Numbered from the stretch's first letter, positions 1-11,888 are shown. The stretch: DNA of 64,000 bases from Prionace glauca (GCA_037974335.1 CM075760.1:19066960-19130959), one strand, 5' to 3'. A program made the numbers and translations. Notes: generated by a model from the sequence alone, not told the origin.

Positions 1-30
1 CTAGTGCTAATCTTATCTTTTGACAGAACC

Positions 31-132
31 TGTGTGTTGTGTGTGTGAATGTGTGCGTGTGCGTGTGTGTGTGTGTTTCTGTGTGTGTGTGTGTGTGTGT
101 TTCTGTGTGTTTGTGTGTGTGTGTGTGTGTGT
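31..132. repeat. (GT)n microsatellite
   Basis: Nearly pure GT dinucleotide run with a few TTC interruptions. The 87-residue open frame across it is Cys/Val alternation caused by the repeat and is not a gene. Confidence 0.95.
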
Positions 133-450
133 AATTGCCAGGAACCATTCCGAAAGTCGATTCTATTTACAAAACATCACTTTGAACAGATTAGCATCGG
201 ATCAAACGTTTTTTTTTAGGAAAAACACAATAATCCTTAACATTTATTGCACTGCTTTTCTCCCTCCGATGAGGGTTTCATAGTTCGTCGTTTCAGTCCT
301 TGTGAATACAAGCCTCAGTCAGGTGGCATCAGTCACTCTTGCAGTTGTGGTAGGGTTTTCAATCCGTGTTTGCCACATAAATCTCTGCCTCACTCCTCAT
401 GACAAAGAAACCTGCTCTCAGGCCCCAGAAATGATTCCTTCCTTATATCA
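133..450. other. No gene seen
   Basis: AT-leaning sequence between the GT microsatellite and the 84-bp satellite. I see no splice-bounded reading frame, RNA gene or recognisable repeat. Confidence 0.5.
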
Positions 451-1538
451 GGTCCCAGTCTAACTCCGGGCCCAGCTGTCTCTGTCAGTGTTACACTGGA
501 GCCAGTCATTCACATTGTAATGTTCTAATTCTCAGGTCCCAGTCTGACTCCGGGCCCAGCTGTCTCTGTCAGTGATACACTGGGGCCGGTCATTCACATT
601 GTAATGTTCTAATTCTCAGGTCCCAGTCTGACTCCGGGCCCAGCTGTCTGTGTCAGTGATACACTGGAGCCAGTCATTCACATTGTAATATTCTAATTCT
701 CATGTCCCAGTCTGACTCCGGGCCCAGCTGTCTCTGTCAGTGATACACTGGGGCCGGTCATTCACATTGTAATGTTCTAATTCTCAGGTCCCAGTCTGAC
801 TCCGGGCCCAGCTGTCTCTGTCAGTGATACACAGGGGCCGGTCATTCACATTGTAATGTTCTAATTCTCAGGTCCCAGTCTGACTCCGGGCCCAGCTGTC
901 TCTGTCAGTGATACACTGGGGCCAGTCATTCACATTGTAATGTTCTAATTCTCAGGTTCCAGTCTGACTCCGGGCCCAGCTGTCTCTGTCAGTGATACAC
1001 TGGAGCCAGTCATTCACATTGTAATGTTCCAATTCTCAGGTTCCAGTCTGACTCCGGGCCCAGCTGTCTCTGTCAGTGATACACTGGGGCCAGTCATTCA
1101 CATTGTAATGTTCCAATTCTCAGGTTCCAGTCTGACTCCGGGCCCAGCTGTCTCTGTTAGTGATACACTGGAGCCAGTCATTCACATTGTAATGTTCTAA
1201 TTCTCAGGTCCCAGTCTGACTCCGGGCCCAGCTGTCTCTGTTAGTGATACACTGAAGCCAGTCATTCACATTGTAATGTTCTAATTCTCAGGTCCCAGTC
1301 TGACTCCGGGCCCAGCTGTCTCTGTCAGTGATACACTGGAGCCAGTCATTCACATTGTAATGTTCTAATTCTCAGGTTCCAGTCTGACTCCGGGCCCAGC
1401 TGTCTCTGTCAGTGATACACTGGGGCCAGTCATTCACATTGTAATGTTCTAATTCTCAGGTCCTAGTCTTACTCCGGGCCCAGCTGTCTCTGTCAGTGAT
1501 ACACTGGAGCCAGTCATTCAAATTATAATGTTCTAATT
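451..1538. repeat. 84-bp tandem satellite, 13 copies
   Basis: Thirteen head-to-tail units whose start word GGTCCCAGTC (or GGTTCCAGTC) recurs every 84 bases, from 451 to the last unit at 1459 (12 x 84 = 1008). Each unit contains CTCCGGGCCCAGCTGTC and CAGTCATTCACATTGTAATG. Units differ by only a few bases (GGGGCC/GGAGCC, GTCAG/GTTAG), so the array is homogeneous and probably fairly young. Function is unknown. Confidence 0.95.
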
Positions 1539-1559
1539 CTCTATGATTATTTTTGGAAA

Positions 1560-2317
1560 CCGTTACCCAATCCGTTGTGAATTCGAACCTGCATCAGATT
1601 TTGCTGCATTTGACCCCTGCCTGTCATTATTGGACAAATCACTTTTTCTAGAATGATCACACGCACAAAAACTGTTTATGTAAATGTTATATCATGTTCT
1701 GTCTCTCTTACTCTGGATAACTCATACGTTGGTTTACGTGATTCTCCCAGCCAGTTTATGTCATCATTGCGCGAGCATATCCGTCTATATTAGATTAGAT
1801 TCTTCTTCTGTTGTTGGAGCATTATGTTTAATCATTTATAGGGTGTGGGCAGCACTGACATCTGTTGCCCTTCTCTGATTGCCCCTGACAATGTGGTGAT
1901 GAGCTGCTATCTTGAACCGCTGCAGTCCTTGTTCACCAGGTGATATCTCTGTTTATATCACATAAGGTCTGGCCACTCTTATGATGCACCTGATCCTGAT
2001 TCATCGCATTACGTAGACTGTACAATCTATACACAGTAGAAAATATTTAAGATGGTTACCATGGAATTGGTGAAGGTAACGGTTAAACAGAAATATTGTT
2101 CCTTATCTGGAGAGTGGCAGATGTTTCAATCCTTTGCATCAATAGAAATAAGTCTGAGAATTACAGGTGTGATTATCTCCTGTCGGCTATATATCCAGGG
2201 TCATTTTCACCATCATTTTTACAAATCAGCACACAATTGAGTCGTACATCAGGAAGTTTATTGAGACACTGAGAAGATCAATTTTCGTAATCTCCTCGTC
2301 ATTCGAGATGTGATTTA
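1560..2317. other. No gene; short SINE-like remnant inside
   Basis: Mostly unassigned AT-rich sequence. Around 1840-1945 the words GTGGTGATGAGCTGC and CTTGAACCGCTGCAGTCC match a dispersed repeat I recall as common in shark genomes; a second remnant lies near 27.6 kb. The short open frames here show no family signature. Confidence 0.45.
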
Positions 2318-3026
2318 TCCATTTTCCAACAGACCTCTAAACACAGATAAGTTAACGCCAGGAACAAAACAGTGAGGCTGTAATCATGCTTAACGCATGA
2401 GCAAACAACAGAATGGTTGTCAATAAATAGTTACATATTAAATGCTCTTCAGGTGAAATACATGAACTCTTTGGTGTTTTCATGCATTCATGGAAGGCAG
2501 GGATGGGCTGAAGGTTATGATTGGGAAAACTGAAGGGGAATTGCTAAAAGAGATCATTTCTCCAAAGGTGGGTATTAGAAAATAGAATATTTGAAATAAA
2601 TAAGCACGCAAATGTCTGTGATGTTTCTTGGACATAGAACCATCGAATTCCTACAGTTCAGAAACACAAATCTTGTCCACCGAGTCTGTGTCCCACCCAG
2701 CTTCTCCCCTCTGCCCTATCCCCGTTAGCCCCACACAGTTACCATGGCTAATCCACATATTCTAAGGGAAAATAACGGACAACTTTGCATGGTCAATTCA
2801 ACTAATATGATCTGTTGTAATATAAACAAGGGACGGGTTTTATGCAGTGATACGGAGACAGTCGAGTGCACAAGATATCGATACAGCACCTGTACTAATA
2901 TGAATGCAGACTGGGCCCAGTTCAGTCATTATTGAGAGAGAGTATGCAGTATATTTCTAACCAGCGTGGTGTTTTCTGATATAATCAGAGATATGCCAGA
3001 CTCAGTTTTGACAAAGACATGGTCTA
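2318..3026 (+). repeat. Segmental duplicate, copy 1 (partner 9643-10353)
   Basis: About 710 bases that align directly with 9643-10353, from the shared word TTTTCCAACAGA to CTCAGTTTTGACAAAGACA. Spacing is almost constant (offset about 7325), so indels are few, but many substitutions separate the copies. Positions 2630-2810 inside it are the reversed 3' half of an HE1/V-SINE (ATAGAACC..., CCATGGCTAATCCACAT). The partner lies just upstream of the receptor gene at 7732-9292, so this copy may mark where a further receptor copy once stood. Confidence 0.85.
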
Positions 3027-3835
3027 TCCTAATATATGCAGAGACAATGTGCGCTGTAATTTAAACTGACACTGCTTCCAGCGTATCAGCGCTATCAGAA
3101 AATAGGGACATGATCTGGTGTGACATAAACAGAGATGTGGCCCAGTGGAATAACAAGTGAGACAATACAGAGTAAAACGAAATTTGAGAAATGCTAATGT
3201 GTAAAGTGAACAAAGGTATGATGTGGCGCATTAATTATGGAGACAGCGCAATAAAACTGTCCCCTCGTGTAATTTTGTCTGATTCTGGCCATTGTAACAT
3301 ATAAACTGAGACAAATCCGATGCAGTAATTCCAAACCAAACCTTTAGGTCGATGTAAACTTTGACGGGGCAATTGCAGAAATAAATAATTCATGTAACAG
3401 AATAATTAGAGACAGGATATTATTCAATATAAACAGGGAGGCGGACTAGTGCATCAGTGATTGAGAGGCTGTCCATGTTTCTTTATAAGTGGCAGGTTCC
3501 AACAATGTAATAACTGAGACAGAGCCTGGTGTAATGCAAACAGTAACATGTCCCGGTGCATTATCAGGAGTGAGAGGGTCCAGTGAAGTAACAGCGGAGA
3601 TATGGAGTTTCATGACATGAGGCGAGAATTAATTCCGTGCTGTCATAACTGCCAGAATAAATGGAGCAATGAGGCTTGGTGCAGTATTGTAACAACTGGG
3701 ATTTTGCTGAGTACAGAATCAACTGAGAATTATTGCCAGATAATCAGAAATATCATTTCGTGTCAGAGAAACTGGGTCACGTTTAGGATGGACAAAGACT
3801 GAGTCTACTACAGAAATAACTGAGATGATCATCTG
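2810..3835. repeat. Strongly decayed tandem repeat
   Basis: Words such as GAGACA, CAGTGTAAT, ATAAACAGAGA and GTAATAACTGAGACAG return every 30-45 bases through this kilobase, with much divergence and no constant period. I read it as an old minisatellite; no coding frame is supported. It overlaps the end of the segmental duplicate. Confidence 0.45.
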
Positions 3836-4339
3836 TGTCGTGTCGTACCAAAGAGCACAGTTTCACTGCCATCTCCTGGATGACTTTTTCTATTGCAGGT
3901 GTTGTGAAATGCTGATTTCAGTTGCGGTTTCTTATTCTTTGGTGAGCTGTATATCCAGCTGGTAAGGTCAGCATATATTGGCAATCACTAATACATTGAA
4001 TTTACTGGTTTTCTAGACATCATAGAAGGCACGTAATCGCCAAACACGTGTGCGCCTGGAGTCATCTCTGGGCTAAACTGGGGAATGATGGAAGGTTTTC
4101 GTTTCGGCAGAATGTTAGAGAATCTGATATATTTCTTGTCATGGCCGCAATTACGGAAACGATCTTTAAATTCAAAACTGTAATTGCATTTTAGAACCTT
4201 TTGTAGTTGGATTTGAATTTATATCTTGAGAAATTTGCCTACTCTCGGAATTACTTTCGCAGAGACGTTACCTCTGTGCTACTATCTTCCTTTCAACATT
4301 GATAAAGTATTTACAGCAGAGTAGAAAGCTATTTTGAAG
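3836..4339. other. No gene seen
   Basis: AT-rich sequence without a long frame, RNA gene or repeat that I recognise. Confidence 0.4.
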
Positions 4340-4840
4340 CGTCATGTATGTTTTGGTCCTCTAAAGGAGCAATTCATCCAATAACACTCTGTACCCCACA
4401 GTCCAGCATTTTGTTCATTTTCAGACAATTATCCAATTCCATTTTGAACCCATTAATTGGCTCTGCCTGCACCACACTCTCAAACAGTACATTCCAGATC
4501 TGGATCACTCACTGTCTGACAATGCTTTTCGTGATGTCTCCATGTTTCTTCCACCAATTTACGACAACCCGCGCCCTCTGTGTCAAGATCTTTCTGTCAT
4601 TGACCAGTTTGTCTCTATCTACTCTATCAAGACCCCTCAGGATTTTGAATGTCTCATTAAAGTCACATCAGAACTTTCTGTCAAGGAAATTAATCCGAAC
4701 CTCTCCAAAATATTTTCGTCACCGAAGTTTCTGATCTCTGGAATTATTCTCGTGTTTTTCTTCCCTGCTTCCAGCCTATTGACTTTACATCCTGCCTTAC
4801 GTTCGGTGCCCAAAATTGGAACGATTTTTTCGGCTGACTA
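4340..4840 (-). mobile_element. LINE 3' end, CR1/L2-like, antisense fragment
   Basis: Read on the minus strand this is the 3' part of a non-LTR retrotransposon. On the plus strand it shows the hallmark words of the reversed element: CACCACACTCTCAAACAG, ACATTCCAGATCTGGATCA, CTCTATCTACTCTATCAAGA and CCCCTCAGGATTTTGAATG. It is 5'-truncated and diverged; the plus-strand frames of 120-128 residues are shadows of it. Confidence 0.75.
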
Positions 4841-5670
4841 TTTTCCATGTGTTAGCTACAAAAATAGCACAACTTCCTTGCTTCTGCATTCTTTTCCCCA
4901 ATAGACAAAAAAAAAAACCTATTCCCTTTTTCTGTTTCCCGCTGTCTGAACCTATCTTGCATCATGAATGATTTATACACATATTCACTCCAGTCCCTCG
5001 GCGTCTGCATTCACTTTCATGGCCTTTTCATTATTTCCATTTTTCTCTTCAAATTCTGCTGAGCAAAACTAATCATGGAACTTTTCTCTGCAATAGGATA
5101 AATATCCAAATTACTCATCCATTCCACCAATTAGTTCTTTTTTTGCGTTCTGAAGTTCTGAATGATCTACTGATGGTTGGCAATGTTTCCAAGTTTTGGA
5201 TCGTTCACAGATTTTGAAAGTCTAGCCTCCACTTCAAGCTCTCGGGCATTACTATGTCGTGAATTTCAATGTTCATATAACCTTTTCCTGGCAACATGAC
5301 TGCAAGATTTGTTCTACTCCGAAAAACAGCTACGAATTGTTTCCTGGCACTCAGACAATTTCCTATCCATGTTGCTCCTATCCATTTTATTCTCTGATCT
5401 CCACAGTTACTCACAAGGCTGCGGTGCAGCACAGTATCACATGATTTTTGGACGCCCATTAAGAGAAATACACTCACAAACTATCTGTTACTCAGCATAA
5501 AACTCAAACAAGTTAATTAAACTGGATCTGACCTGAACAAATACATTCTGGCTGAATTTGTGAAGAAACATATAATTGGGATGATTTCTGCAGTGATGAA
5601 GAGAGTGAAGATATAAATGCTAAATGAGCTAACGGCACAAAGATAGATCGGAAATTTGGCCGTTGGTGAG
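4841..5670. other. No gene seen
   Basis: AT-rich spacer. Short frames on both strands overlap without splice sites or recognisable motifs. Confidence 0.4.
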
Positions 5671-5674
5671 GGCA

Positions 5675-5900
5675 GTGGGCATATCTCGAATATTGTGCAC
5701 AGTTCTTGTCTCCTTATCTTAAAAAAAAAGTTAATGTGTTAAAATAATAGTTCAGAGGAGTTTCACTAAACCATTGCCAGCTATGTTTGGGTTATCTGAT
5801 GAGAAAAGGATAGTGACGTCAGGTTTGTACCCAGAGAGTTCAAAAGAGTAAGAGGCAAATTGACTGAAACCTTCAAAACTCTAAGTGGTGCTAACAGTGT
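5675..5900 (+). mobile_element. LINE fragment, C-terminal ORF2 region
   Basis: Translated words close to LEYCAQFLSPYL and RGKLTETFKTLSG match the C-terminal region of CR1/L2-like LINE proteins. The fragment is short, diverged and out of frame in places. Confidence 0.5.
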
Positions 5901-7160
5901 GGATGTTGAACGGAAGTTTACTCTTGTCCAGTGTGTGGCTGTATTGGGTGTGTCTCTGAGTGCAGATATTTTGGGTCTTGTTTCTGCGCCTGTTTCCAAT
6001 GCTGTACTGTCCACGGGAGGGCGCGCTCTGATCACTCATCCAACATCATACTCTCCTTTTGCAGAAAATGACAATTTGCTGATACGAAAATGAGCAGAGA
6101 AAATAAATCTTATCAAATCAAATTGCATTTTTTCCGTTCTTTTGATTCAACCTTTAACTTCAATACATTTATTTAACACCAACATCTTTATTCTGAATGA
6201 ATATCTCTGAAAGAGACAACATTGAAATGCAAGCATGAATGACCAACAAAAGAACTCGAGTCACTGGAGCTATCGCTCCTGTTTTCAATCAGGAAGCAAT
6301 TCCAGGTCCTCTTCGTTCATCTGCTGCACGGAATCAACAAATTGTCATTCCCTGACCCGAATTAAACCCAGGCCGCGATGGCGAGAGGGCTGATTCCAAA
6401 CAGATGAACCATTAGGGAAGATAGCGATGGAACATTTCGCCCGCCTTACCACTTCAGAATTAAAAAAAAATATATACACAAGGAATATTTGTTGGACAAA
6501 AGTCATGTCCAGAAAGAACATGAATGACTCCTTCAGCCAATGAAACACTAATTGTTGTTACCTGGAACAAGAAATCGACAGTGAGGTGAAATAGTCTCAC
6601 AGGTTTTTCATGTGATTTTTTTAATTTCCAAAACTGTCCAATCTCGTCACTGCTGATACTGTGAAACTTACGAGGTAAACACACAACAGATTCTCGTCAC
6701 TTCAAACTATCTGCTTTCCACCTCAGCATTTTGCAGATTTAAAAGCACCGTTCTTTAAAAGTTTTAGACTATCCTCATTGTACTGATTATTACCGACTTG
6801 CTGTGTATTTTATATATTGATAAAACCTGTACTTGTAATATAAACAGCAGATGGTAGACATTCCCTGCTGGTGTGGCAGCTTTGTGCGCACATACAATTC
6901 TAAACACTTCCATGCTTTCGCTGTTCTGAATTATAGAGATTATTGCGTTTGCAAACTTGGAAAATATTTTCAAATCACCTGACTCATTTCAAATTGTTTT
7001 TGTTAAATGTTAATGCATTGCATAATCTCACAGCCATAGGACTTTTACAAACCGTTATGTCTTTAATGATATTATACAACTGCAGTTATAGAGAAATGGA
7101 CAAAAATTGGGGCAAGTGTTATTTTCTGAATCTTTGTCAAACACCTTACTGATATCCATA
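5901..7160. other. No gene seen
   Basis: AT-rich spacer without a supported gene. A short stretch at about 6540-6605 (GTGAGGTGAAATAGTCTCA) resembles 13420-13450 and is probably a shared dispersed repeat. Confidence 0.4.
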
Positions 7161-7164
7161 TAGA

Positions 7165-7725
7165 GGACATCAACGGCTCGTTTCAATGCTGGGTCTGCTT
7201 CGTCCTGCTCAGCCTCCTAAGTGAGTGAGTTTCTGCAGACGGAAGCTCGCCTATTCGACCACCAGCATTGTAGCCCGAGTTCCCTTTACTGGGAGACAAT
7301 GTGGTCGAGAGGCTAAACCCGCTGAGTCTGTTTCAGGCCCTGAGTTTCTCACGGCGGAGATGGAGAGCAGGAGCTGGAGTGCCTGGAATTCTTTCTGAAG
7401 TTCGTGATGTGCTGGGAATTGATTTTTTTTCTTGCAATGGTTGGGGTTTTATGGCTTGTAGATGATTGAAGCATTCCCATGGGAGGGTATCTCCCAAACA
7501 GAATTGATAGGAAACAGGCCCTGATAGGAACATCCCTCACAACCACGCGGATCCATTGCCATGATTCTTTACTAATAACCTGTCAACTGCCTTTAAGTGC
7601 CCCTCCCGGTTGATGGGAATGGCACTGGGTGTCAACTTCCACCCTTGGAAGATCAGACTTAACTTTGGGCAAAGTGATCTTCCCATGAGAAATTCTGCTT
7701 GGGGGCTTCCTGTTGTTGAAGAAGA
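7165..7725 (-). repeat. Inverted segmental duplicate (partner 35450-35985)
   Basis: The reverse complement of 35450-35985 aligns here almost end to end. Shared words include TTCCCTTTACTGGGAGACAA (TTTATTGGGAGACAA in the partner), GAGAGGCTAAACCCGC and CCCATGGGAGGGTATC-like. It begins within ten bases of the stop codon of the receptor at 7732. The partner lies 1.5 kb past the stop of the receptor ending at 33945. Both blocks therefore sit on the 3' side of a paralogous gene, in matching orientation relative to it. Confidence 0.85.
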
Positions 7726-7731
7726 AATCTG

Positions 7732-9292
7732 TTATTCAGTAAGTAATTTCACAACTGCATTAAATGGAAATCTGATCACATTCTTCAGATCCTCTCTGAA
7801 TTGTGTCTGGGTCACTGCATAAATGTATGTATTGGTGCAGCAACTCAGGAGTTGGAGCATAAATCCCAATTCCCGCACAAATGCAGGAATATAAAAATGG
7901 ATTAAGTTTAAATTATATAATCGTTCACAAAAGGAGTGAATAAGTAAGATTGACCATAGCAGGATAAAATTTCCTGATAGAGCAAATAGTAATATAATGG
8001 ATTTTCTTCTCTTCACTGTCTCTGGGTCCTTTGAACTATCCATACGCTTGTGACTCTGAAGTCTCCTGCGGAATTTGGTCGACCCTAGAATGTGTTTAAT
8101 GGTGAAAACATTCAGCAACAGAATCAACAGAAAAGGAATGAACGGTGTTAAAATATAATGCAGATTTTCAACCGCTCCCCATGCTTCAGAATAGACGACA
8201 TCAATGTCTACATTACAAAAATGGGGAATATTCTGTAACGCATATCTATCATCATACATGAAATACCAGAAAACGTTCTTTACACTGAATAGCACACTCA
8301 CAGTTCCGAGAACCACTGTTGCAGTTTTCTCAGTGCAGTATTTTATTTTCAGCTTCTGACAAGTAATAGCCACAAATCGATCAAAGGTGAAAGAGACAGT
8401 GAACCAGACAGAGCAATCAGTGACTGCATAAAGCAGCACAGCATGGATATTACATATTTTAATACGGTAAATGATTAAAAATTCAAACTTCATGGGAATT
8501 TGCCTCAAAATGAGATCGATGATAATGACCAGTAGATCCGCTGCTGACATGGAAATGAGGTAACGTATCACACTTCTGGAAAGACCACACTTCCCTCGTG
8601 ACAGGATAAGAATTGTCAATACATTCACTGTAAGGAAGAGAAACACAATTTATTCGTGTTTTAGACTGAGCACAAGAGAAACAATCTCTCAGGATCCTTG
8701 GGAACAGCTGAAACATTTTTATTAAATCCACCCCGGAATAGACTGAATTCACCTATTCTGCTCGAGACAAAGTTCACAGCAGAAAAGCCCCGCAATGATG
8801 TAGCAAGAAGCCACATTCACCAGTTAATAAAGTCTCCAATTTGCTGCCTTCTTCAGATTTGTATGTGGGGGACACAATGGTGCCAGTAGGTTTAGAGCAA
8901 ATGTTTCTGGTCTGGATGACTCTGCTTTGATTGTGCTGAAGGCTGTGCAGTTGCAGATGTTAAATCAGCTGATTTGGAATTGGCTGTGAATCATAATACT
9001 GGAAATCATGTTACATAACGACAACCGTAAAGTGGAAAGATTGAAAGTGAATGTCAGGTAGTGTGAGGATAGCTGTGTGGCAAGGAGAAATGTTTCCAGT
9101 GCATTCACAGCAACAAACCATGAAGGTTACACAGAATGATATCAATAACTGGGTAACATGGACAAGGACAATGAACACAGAGAAATATGACTTACCAGTG
9201 ACACCAACTACGGCAAGGACAGGGTAGTAAATCCTTTGGATGTCGTAAAATACCCAAAGAATACGAAGCTCAAGTGGTATAATCCAGAACAT
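7732..9292 (-). CDS. GPR139-like class A G-protein-coupled receptor (two exons)
   Basis: Seven-TM receptor predicted at the plasma membrane. Exon 1 is 9292-9196 and exon 2 is 8627-7732. The donor reads G|GTAAGTC, the acceptor CTTCCTTACAG|TG, and the 568-bp intron is phase 1. The product is 330 residues. Exon 1 encodes a short N-terminus and the start of TM1 (YYPVLAVVGVT). N34 is the TM1 Asn, D63 the TM2 Asp (AADLL), C91 and the Cys of HFCNVD the likely TM3-ECL2 disulfide, DRF at 115-117 replaces DRY, and NTYIY at 298-302 replaces NPxxY. The start is the only ATG in frame between an upstream non-ATG extension and TM1. No break is seen. The motifs (CSVWFTV, TFDRFVAI) resemble GPR139, an orphan/aromatic-amino-acid receptor, but the ligand of this divergent copy cannot be inferred. 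Confidence 0.9.
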
Positions 9293-9642
9293 GGCTCTGA
9301 AATTCAATGATCGCTGACTGTACTAGAGACCACTCCCAGTTAAACAATATTGCACACACAGTGAAAATTCCTATTTATAAATCTTCTAATGTCCCCATTG
9401 GAACAATTAAACCGTGTGCTGAGGGACATGAATCACAGTCTCTGAACAAACACGATGACTTCATCTTTTCTTGCAAATTATATGGTTATTGTCCTTTTTA
9501 TGCATGTTAAAAAATCCGAATGAAGGCAAACATTTTGGTTCATGCACCTTGGCAAAAGAAAGGAACATTGATTAACAATGTGTTGCTGAACTGAAGAGAG
9601 TTGAAACCGTTGTGAGTATTGCTGTCACACATTGCCAGCCGA
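9293..9642. promoter_or_regulatory. 5' flank of the receptor, no motif resolved
   Basis: Should hold the 5' untranslated region and promoter of the minus-strand receptor. I see no convincing TATA box or CpG island, and no coding exon. Confidence 0.3.
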
Positions 9643-10353
9643 TCCGTTTTCCAACAGATGTTTAAAGACAGATAAGTCAACACCGGGAACAAAATAGTGA
9701 GGCTGAAATCATTTTGTTTGCAAGAACTTACAACAGAATGGTTGTCAATAAATGCTTACATCTTAAATGTTCTTCAGTTGAAACACATGAACTGTTTGGT
9801 GTTTCCATGCCTTCGTGGAAGACAGAGATGGGGTGAAGGTTATCACTGGGAAAACTGAAGGGGAATTGCTAAAAGACATCATTTCTCCAAACGGGTTATT
9901 AGAAAATAGATTACTTAAAATAAATAAGCACGCAAATGTCAATGATATTTCATAGACATAGAACCACAGAATTCCTACAGTTCAGAAGAAAGGTTATCTT
10001 GGCCCACCGAGTCTGCATCCCACCCAGGTCCTCCCCTCTACCCTATCCCCATTAGCCCCACACATTTACCATGGCTAATCCACATACTCTAAGGGAAAAT
10101 AACGGGCAATTTTGCATGGCCAATCCAACTAATATGATCTGTTGTAATATAAATGAGGGACGGGTTTTGTGCAGTAATACAGAGACAGAACCGAATGCAC
10201 CAGATATCGATACAGCACCTGTACTAATAAGAATGCAGACTGGGTCCAGTTCAGTCATTACTGAGAGAGTGTATACAGTATATTACTAACCAGCGTGGCG
10301 TTTTCTCATCTAATAGAGACATGACATACTCAGTTTTGACAAAGACAAGGTCT
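9643..10353 (+). repeat. Segmental duplicate, copy 2 (partner 2318-3026)
   Basis: Direct partner of the block near 2.3-3.0 kb. Positions 9955-10140 are the reversed tail of an HE1/V-SINE carried by both copies, so that SINE inserted before the duplication. Confidence 0.85.
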
Positions 10354-10469
10354 TTGTGAAGGATACAATGTGAAGGATAAACTTGCAATTGGTGAATAAA
10401 AAGTCCGAAATGCAATAAAAAGCAGGTGATTCATGGATAAATCAACATTTTAAAATATTTGTGTCAGTT

Positions 10470-10541
10470 TTCCTGGTGGTCTAGTGGTTAGGATTCGGCG
10501 CTCTCAGTACTGTAGCCTGGGTTCGACTCCCGGTCAGGGAA
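10470..10541 (+). tRNA. tRNA-Glu (anticodon CTC)-like, degenerate anticodon stem
   Basis: The 72 bases follow vertebrate tRNA-Glu closely. The A-box region GGTGGTCTAGTGGTTAGGA and the B-box GGGTTCGACTCCC are intact, and the acceptor stem TTCCTGG/TCAGGGA pairs with two G-U wobbles. Anticodon CTC is at 10503-10505. The anticodon stem CGGCG/TACTG has one C-A mismatch and two wobbles, unlike the perfect stem expected (CGGCG/CGCCG). It could be transcribed by Pol III, but the folded product may be poor, so gene versus pseudogene is open. Confidence 0.7.
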
Positions 10542-11132
10542 TGTAGATTTTATTACAATAATTCTGCGTTACGTCTCGGTCTGCACCTGTCAGAATCAAT
10601 ATTAGGGTGATTTCTTTGTTTGTATCGGAATTGGGAATGTCACATGTAAAGAATCAAAAAGAAATTAAGAGAGAGATAGGCGAGAAAGGGCTGATGGTAC
10701 GAAATGCTGATGCGGTTAAAATCTAGCTGTTAATGGGGGAAAATTTATTGTTTCTACTGACACAAATATCTGCAGATCTCGGTCTAAATCTCTGCTTCCA
10801 TGACAAGAAAACTTTTAATTGAATGAAATAGTAAACTCTCCCACCCCCTGTGAAATGGCGGCAGTTTTCACTCAGAAACCAGTAACTGTGAGTTTAAAAA
10901 TGTGGGAAGGAGAAAGACTCAGTTTGAGCGGTGACATTGCGGAAAGAATGGAGAGCTGGAGTTCACCCAGAAAAGCAGCAAAGTTTCAAATCAATGGCGC
11001 CCAATGTTGGATGGTCCATTAACGGTGATAATTTAATGTTATTCAGCAGAATCACCACAGGATGGTTTATCACAGATTGATGCTAATACTTTGAATGGAG
11101 TGAACTGCAGTAACATTGAATGCAGTAGAAAG

Positions 11133-11420
11133 GACAGCGCGGTAGCACAGTGATTAGCACTGATGTCTCACAGCGCCAGGGACTCAGGTCCTCGAGTCAC
11201 CGCCTATGCAGAGTTTGCACGTTCTTCCCGTGCCTCCGGGAGTTTCCTCCGGGTGTTCCGGTTTCTGATTCAAAGATGCGTGTTTTAGTTTGATTGGCCG
11301 TGCTAAATTGGTCCTAGTGTCAGAGGGATTAGAAGATAAGTATGTGGGTTTGCGGGGAATAGGGCGTGGGTGGGATTGTTGTGGGTGCGGACTCGATGGG
11401 CCGAATGGCCTTCTTCTGGG
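11133..11420 (+). mobile_element. HE1/V-SINE, plus orientation
   Basis: tRNA-derived head CGGTAGCACAGTGATTAGCA, then the V-SINE core (GCAGAGTTTGCACGTTCT, TTTCCTCCGGGTGTTCCG), and the tail GACTCGATGGGCCGAATGGC. Nearly full length, with moderate divergence. Confidence 0.85.
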
Positions 11421-11815
11421 GGAATCGAAAGAGGTAATGCAAATATACATTGTTTTGGATGAAACAGCAGGTCAACTAAATGTATTTTCACTGCCATGTA
11501 AAAGCGGACCTGACATCTGCACTGAAATGTGATGAGGTTGGAAAAACTCAGGACATTACATGGCATGTGTGCATAAGGAAACAAAGATAAACCTTCACCT
11601 CCATCACCTTTCATTAACATTGGGAATGTTTAGAAACAGAGGAAGTTTTTTAAAAAGCGAAATCCAACAAGGTGGAAATATAACAACACCTGGCAGGGTG
11701 GAAATTGCGATCGGTATTTGGTCTGTTGCAGTTTGTGTGATTTGATGTTTGAAGACAGTGCGAGACAAAATGCGGTGCAATTAGCATATAGCACAGAAAA
11801 CCAGCAATGAGATCC
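11421..11815. other. No gene seen
   Basis: Spacer between the SINE and tRNA-Phe; no supported feature. Confidence 0.4.
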
Positions 11816-11888
11816 TGCCGAAACCCGGGATTGAACCAGGGACCTTTAGATCTTCAGTCTAACGCTCTCCCGACTGAGCTATTTCGGC
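11816..11888 (-). tRNA. tRNA-Phe (anticodon GAA)
   Basis: The minus strand gives a 73-base cloverleaf: acceptor GCCGAAA pairing with TTTCGGC, D-arm TAGCTCAGTCGGGAGAGC, anticodon loop CTGAAGA with GAA at 11853-11855, and T-arm GGTTCAATCCC. It is nearly identical to vertebrate tRNA-Phe, with no intron and all stems paired, so it is very likely functional. Its internal A and B boxes serve as the Pol III promoter. Confidence 0.96.

Noticed and set aside
451-1538. 84-bp array considered as a protein repeat (28 codons)
   Set aside because: No long frame is present through it, so stops occur in every phase.
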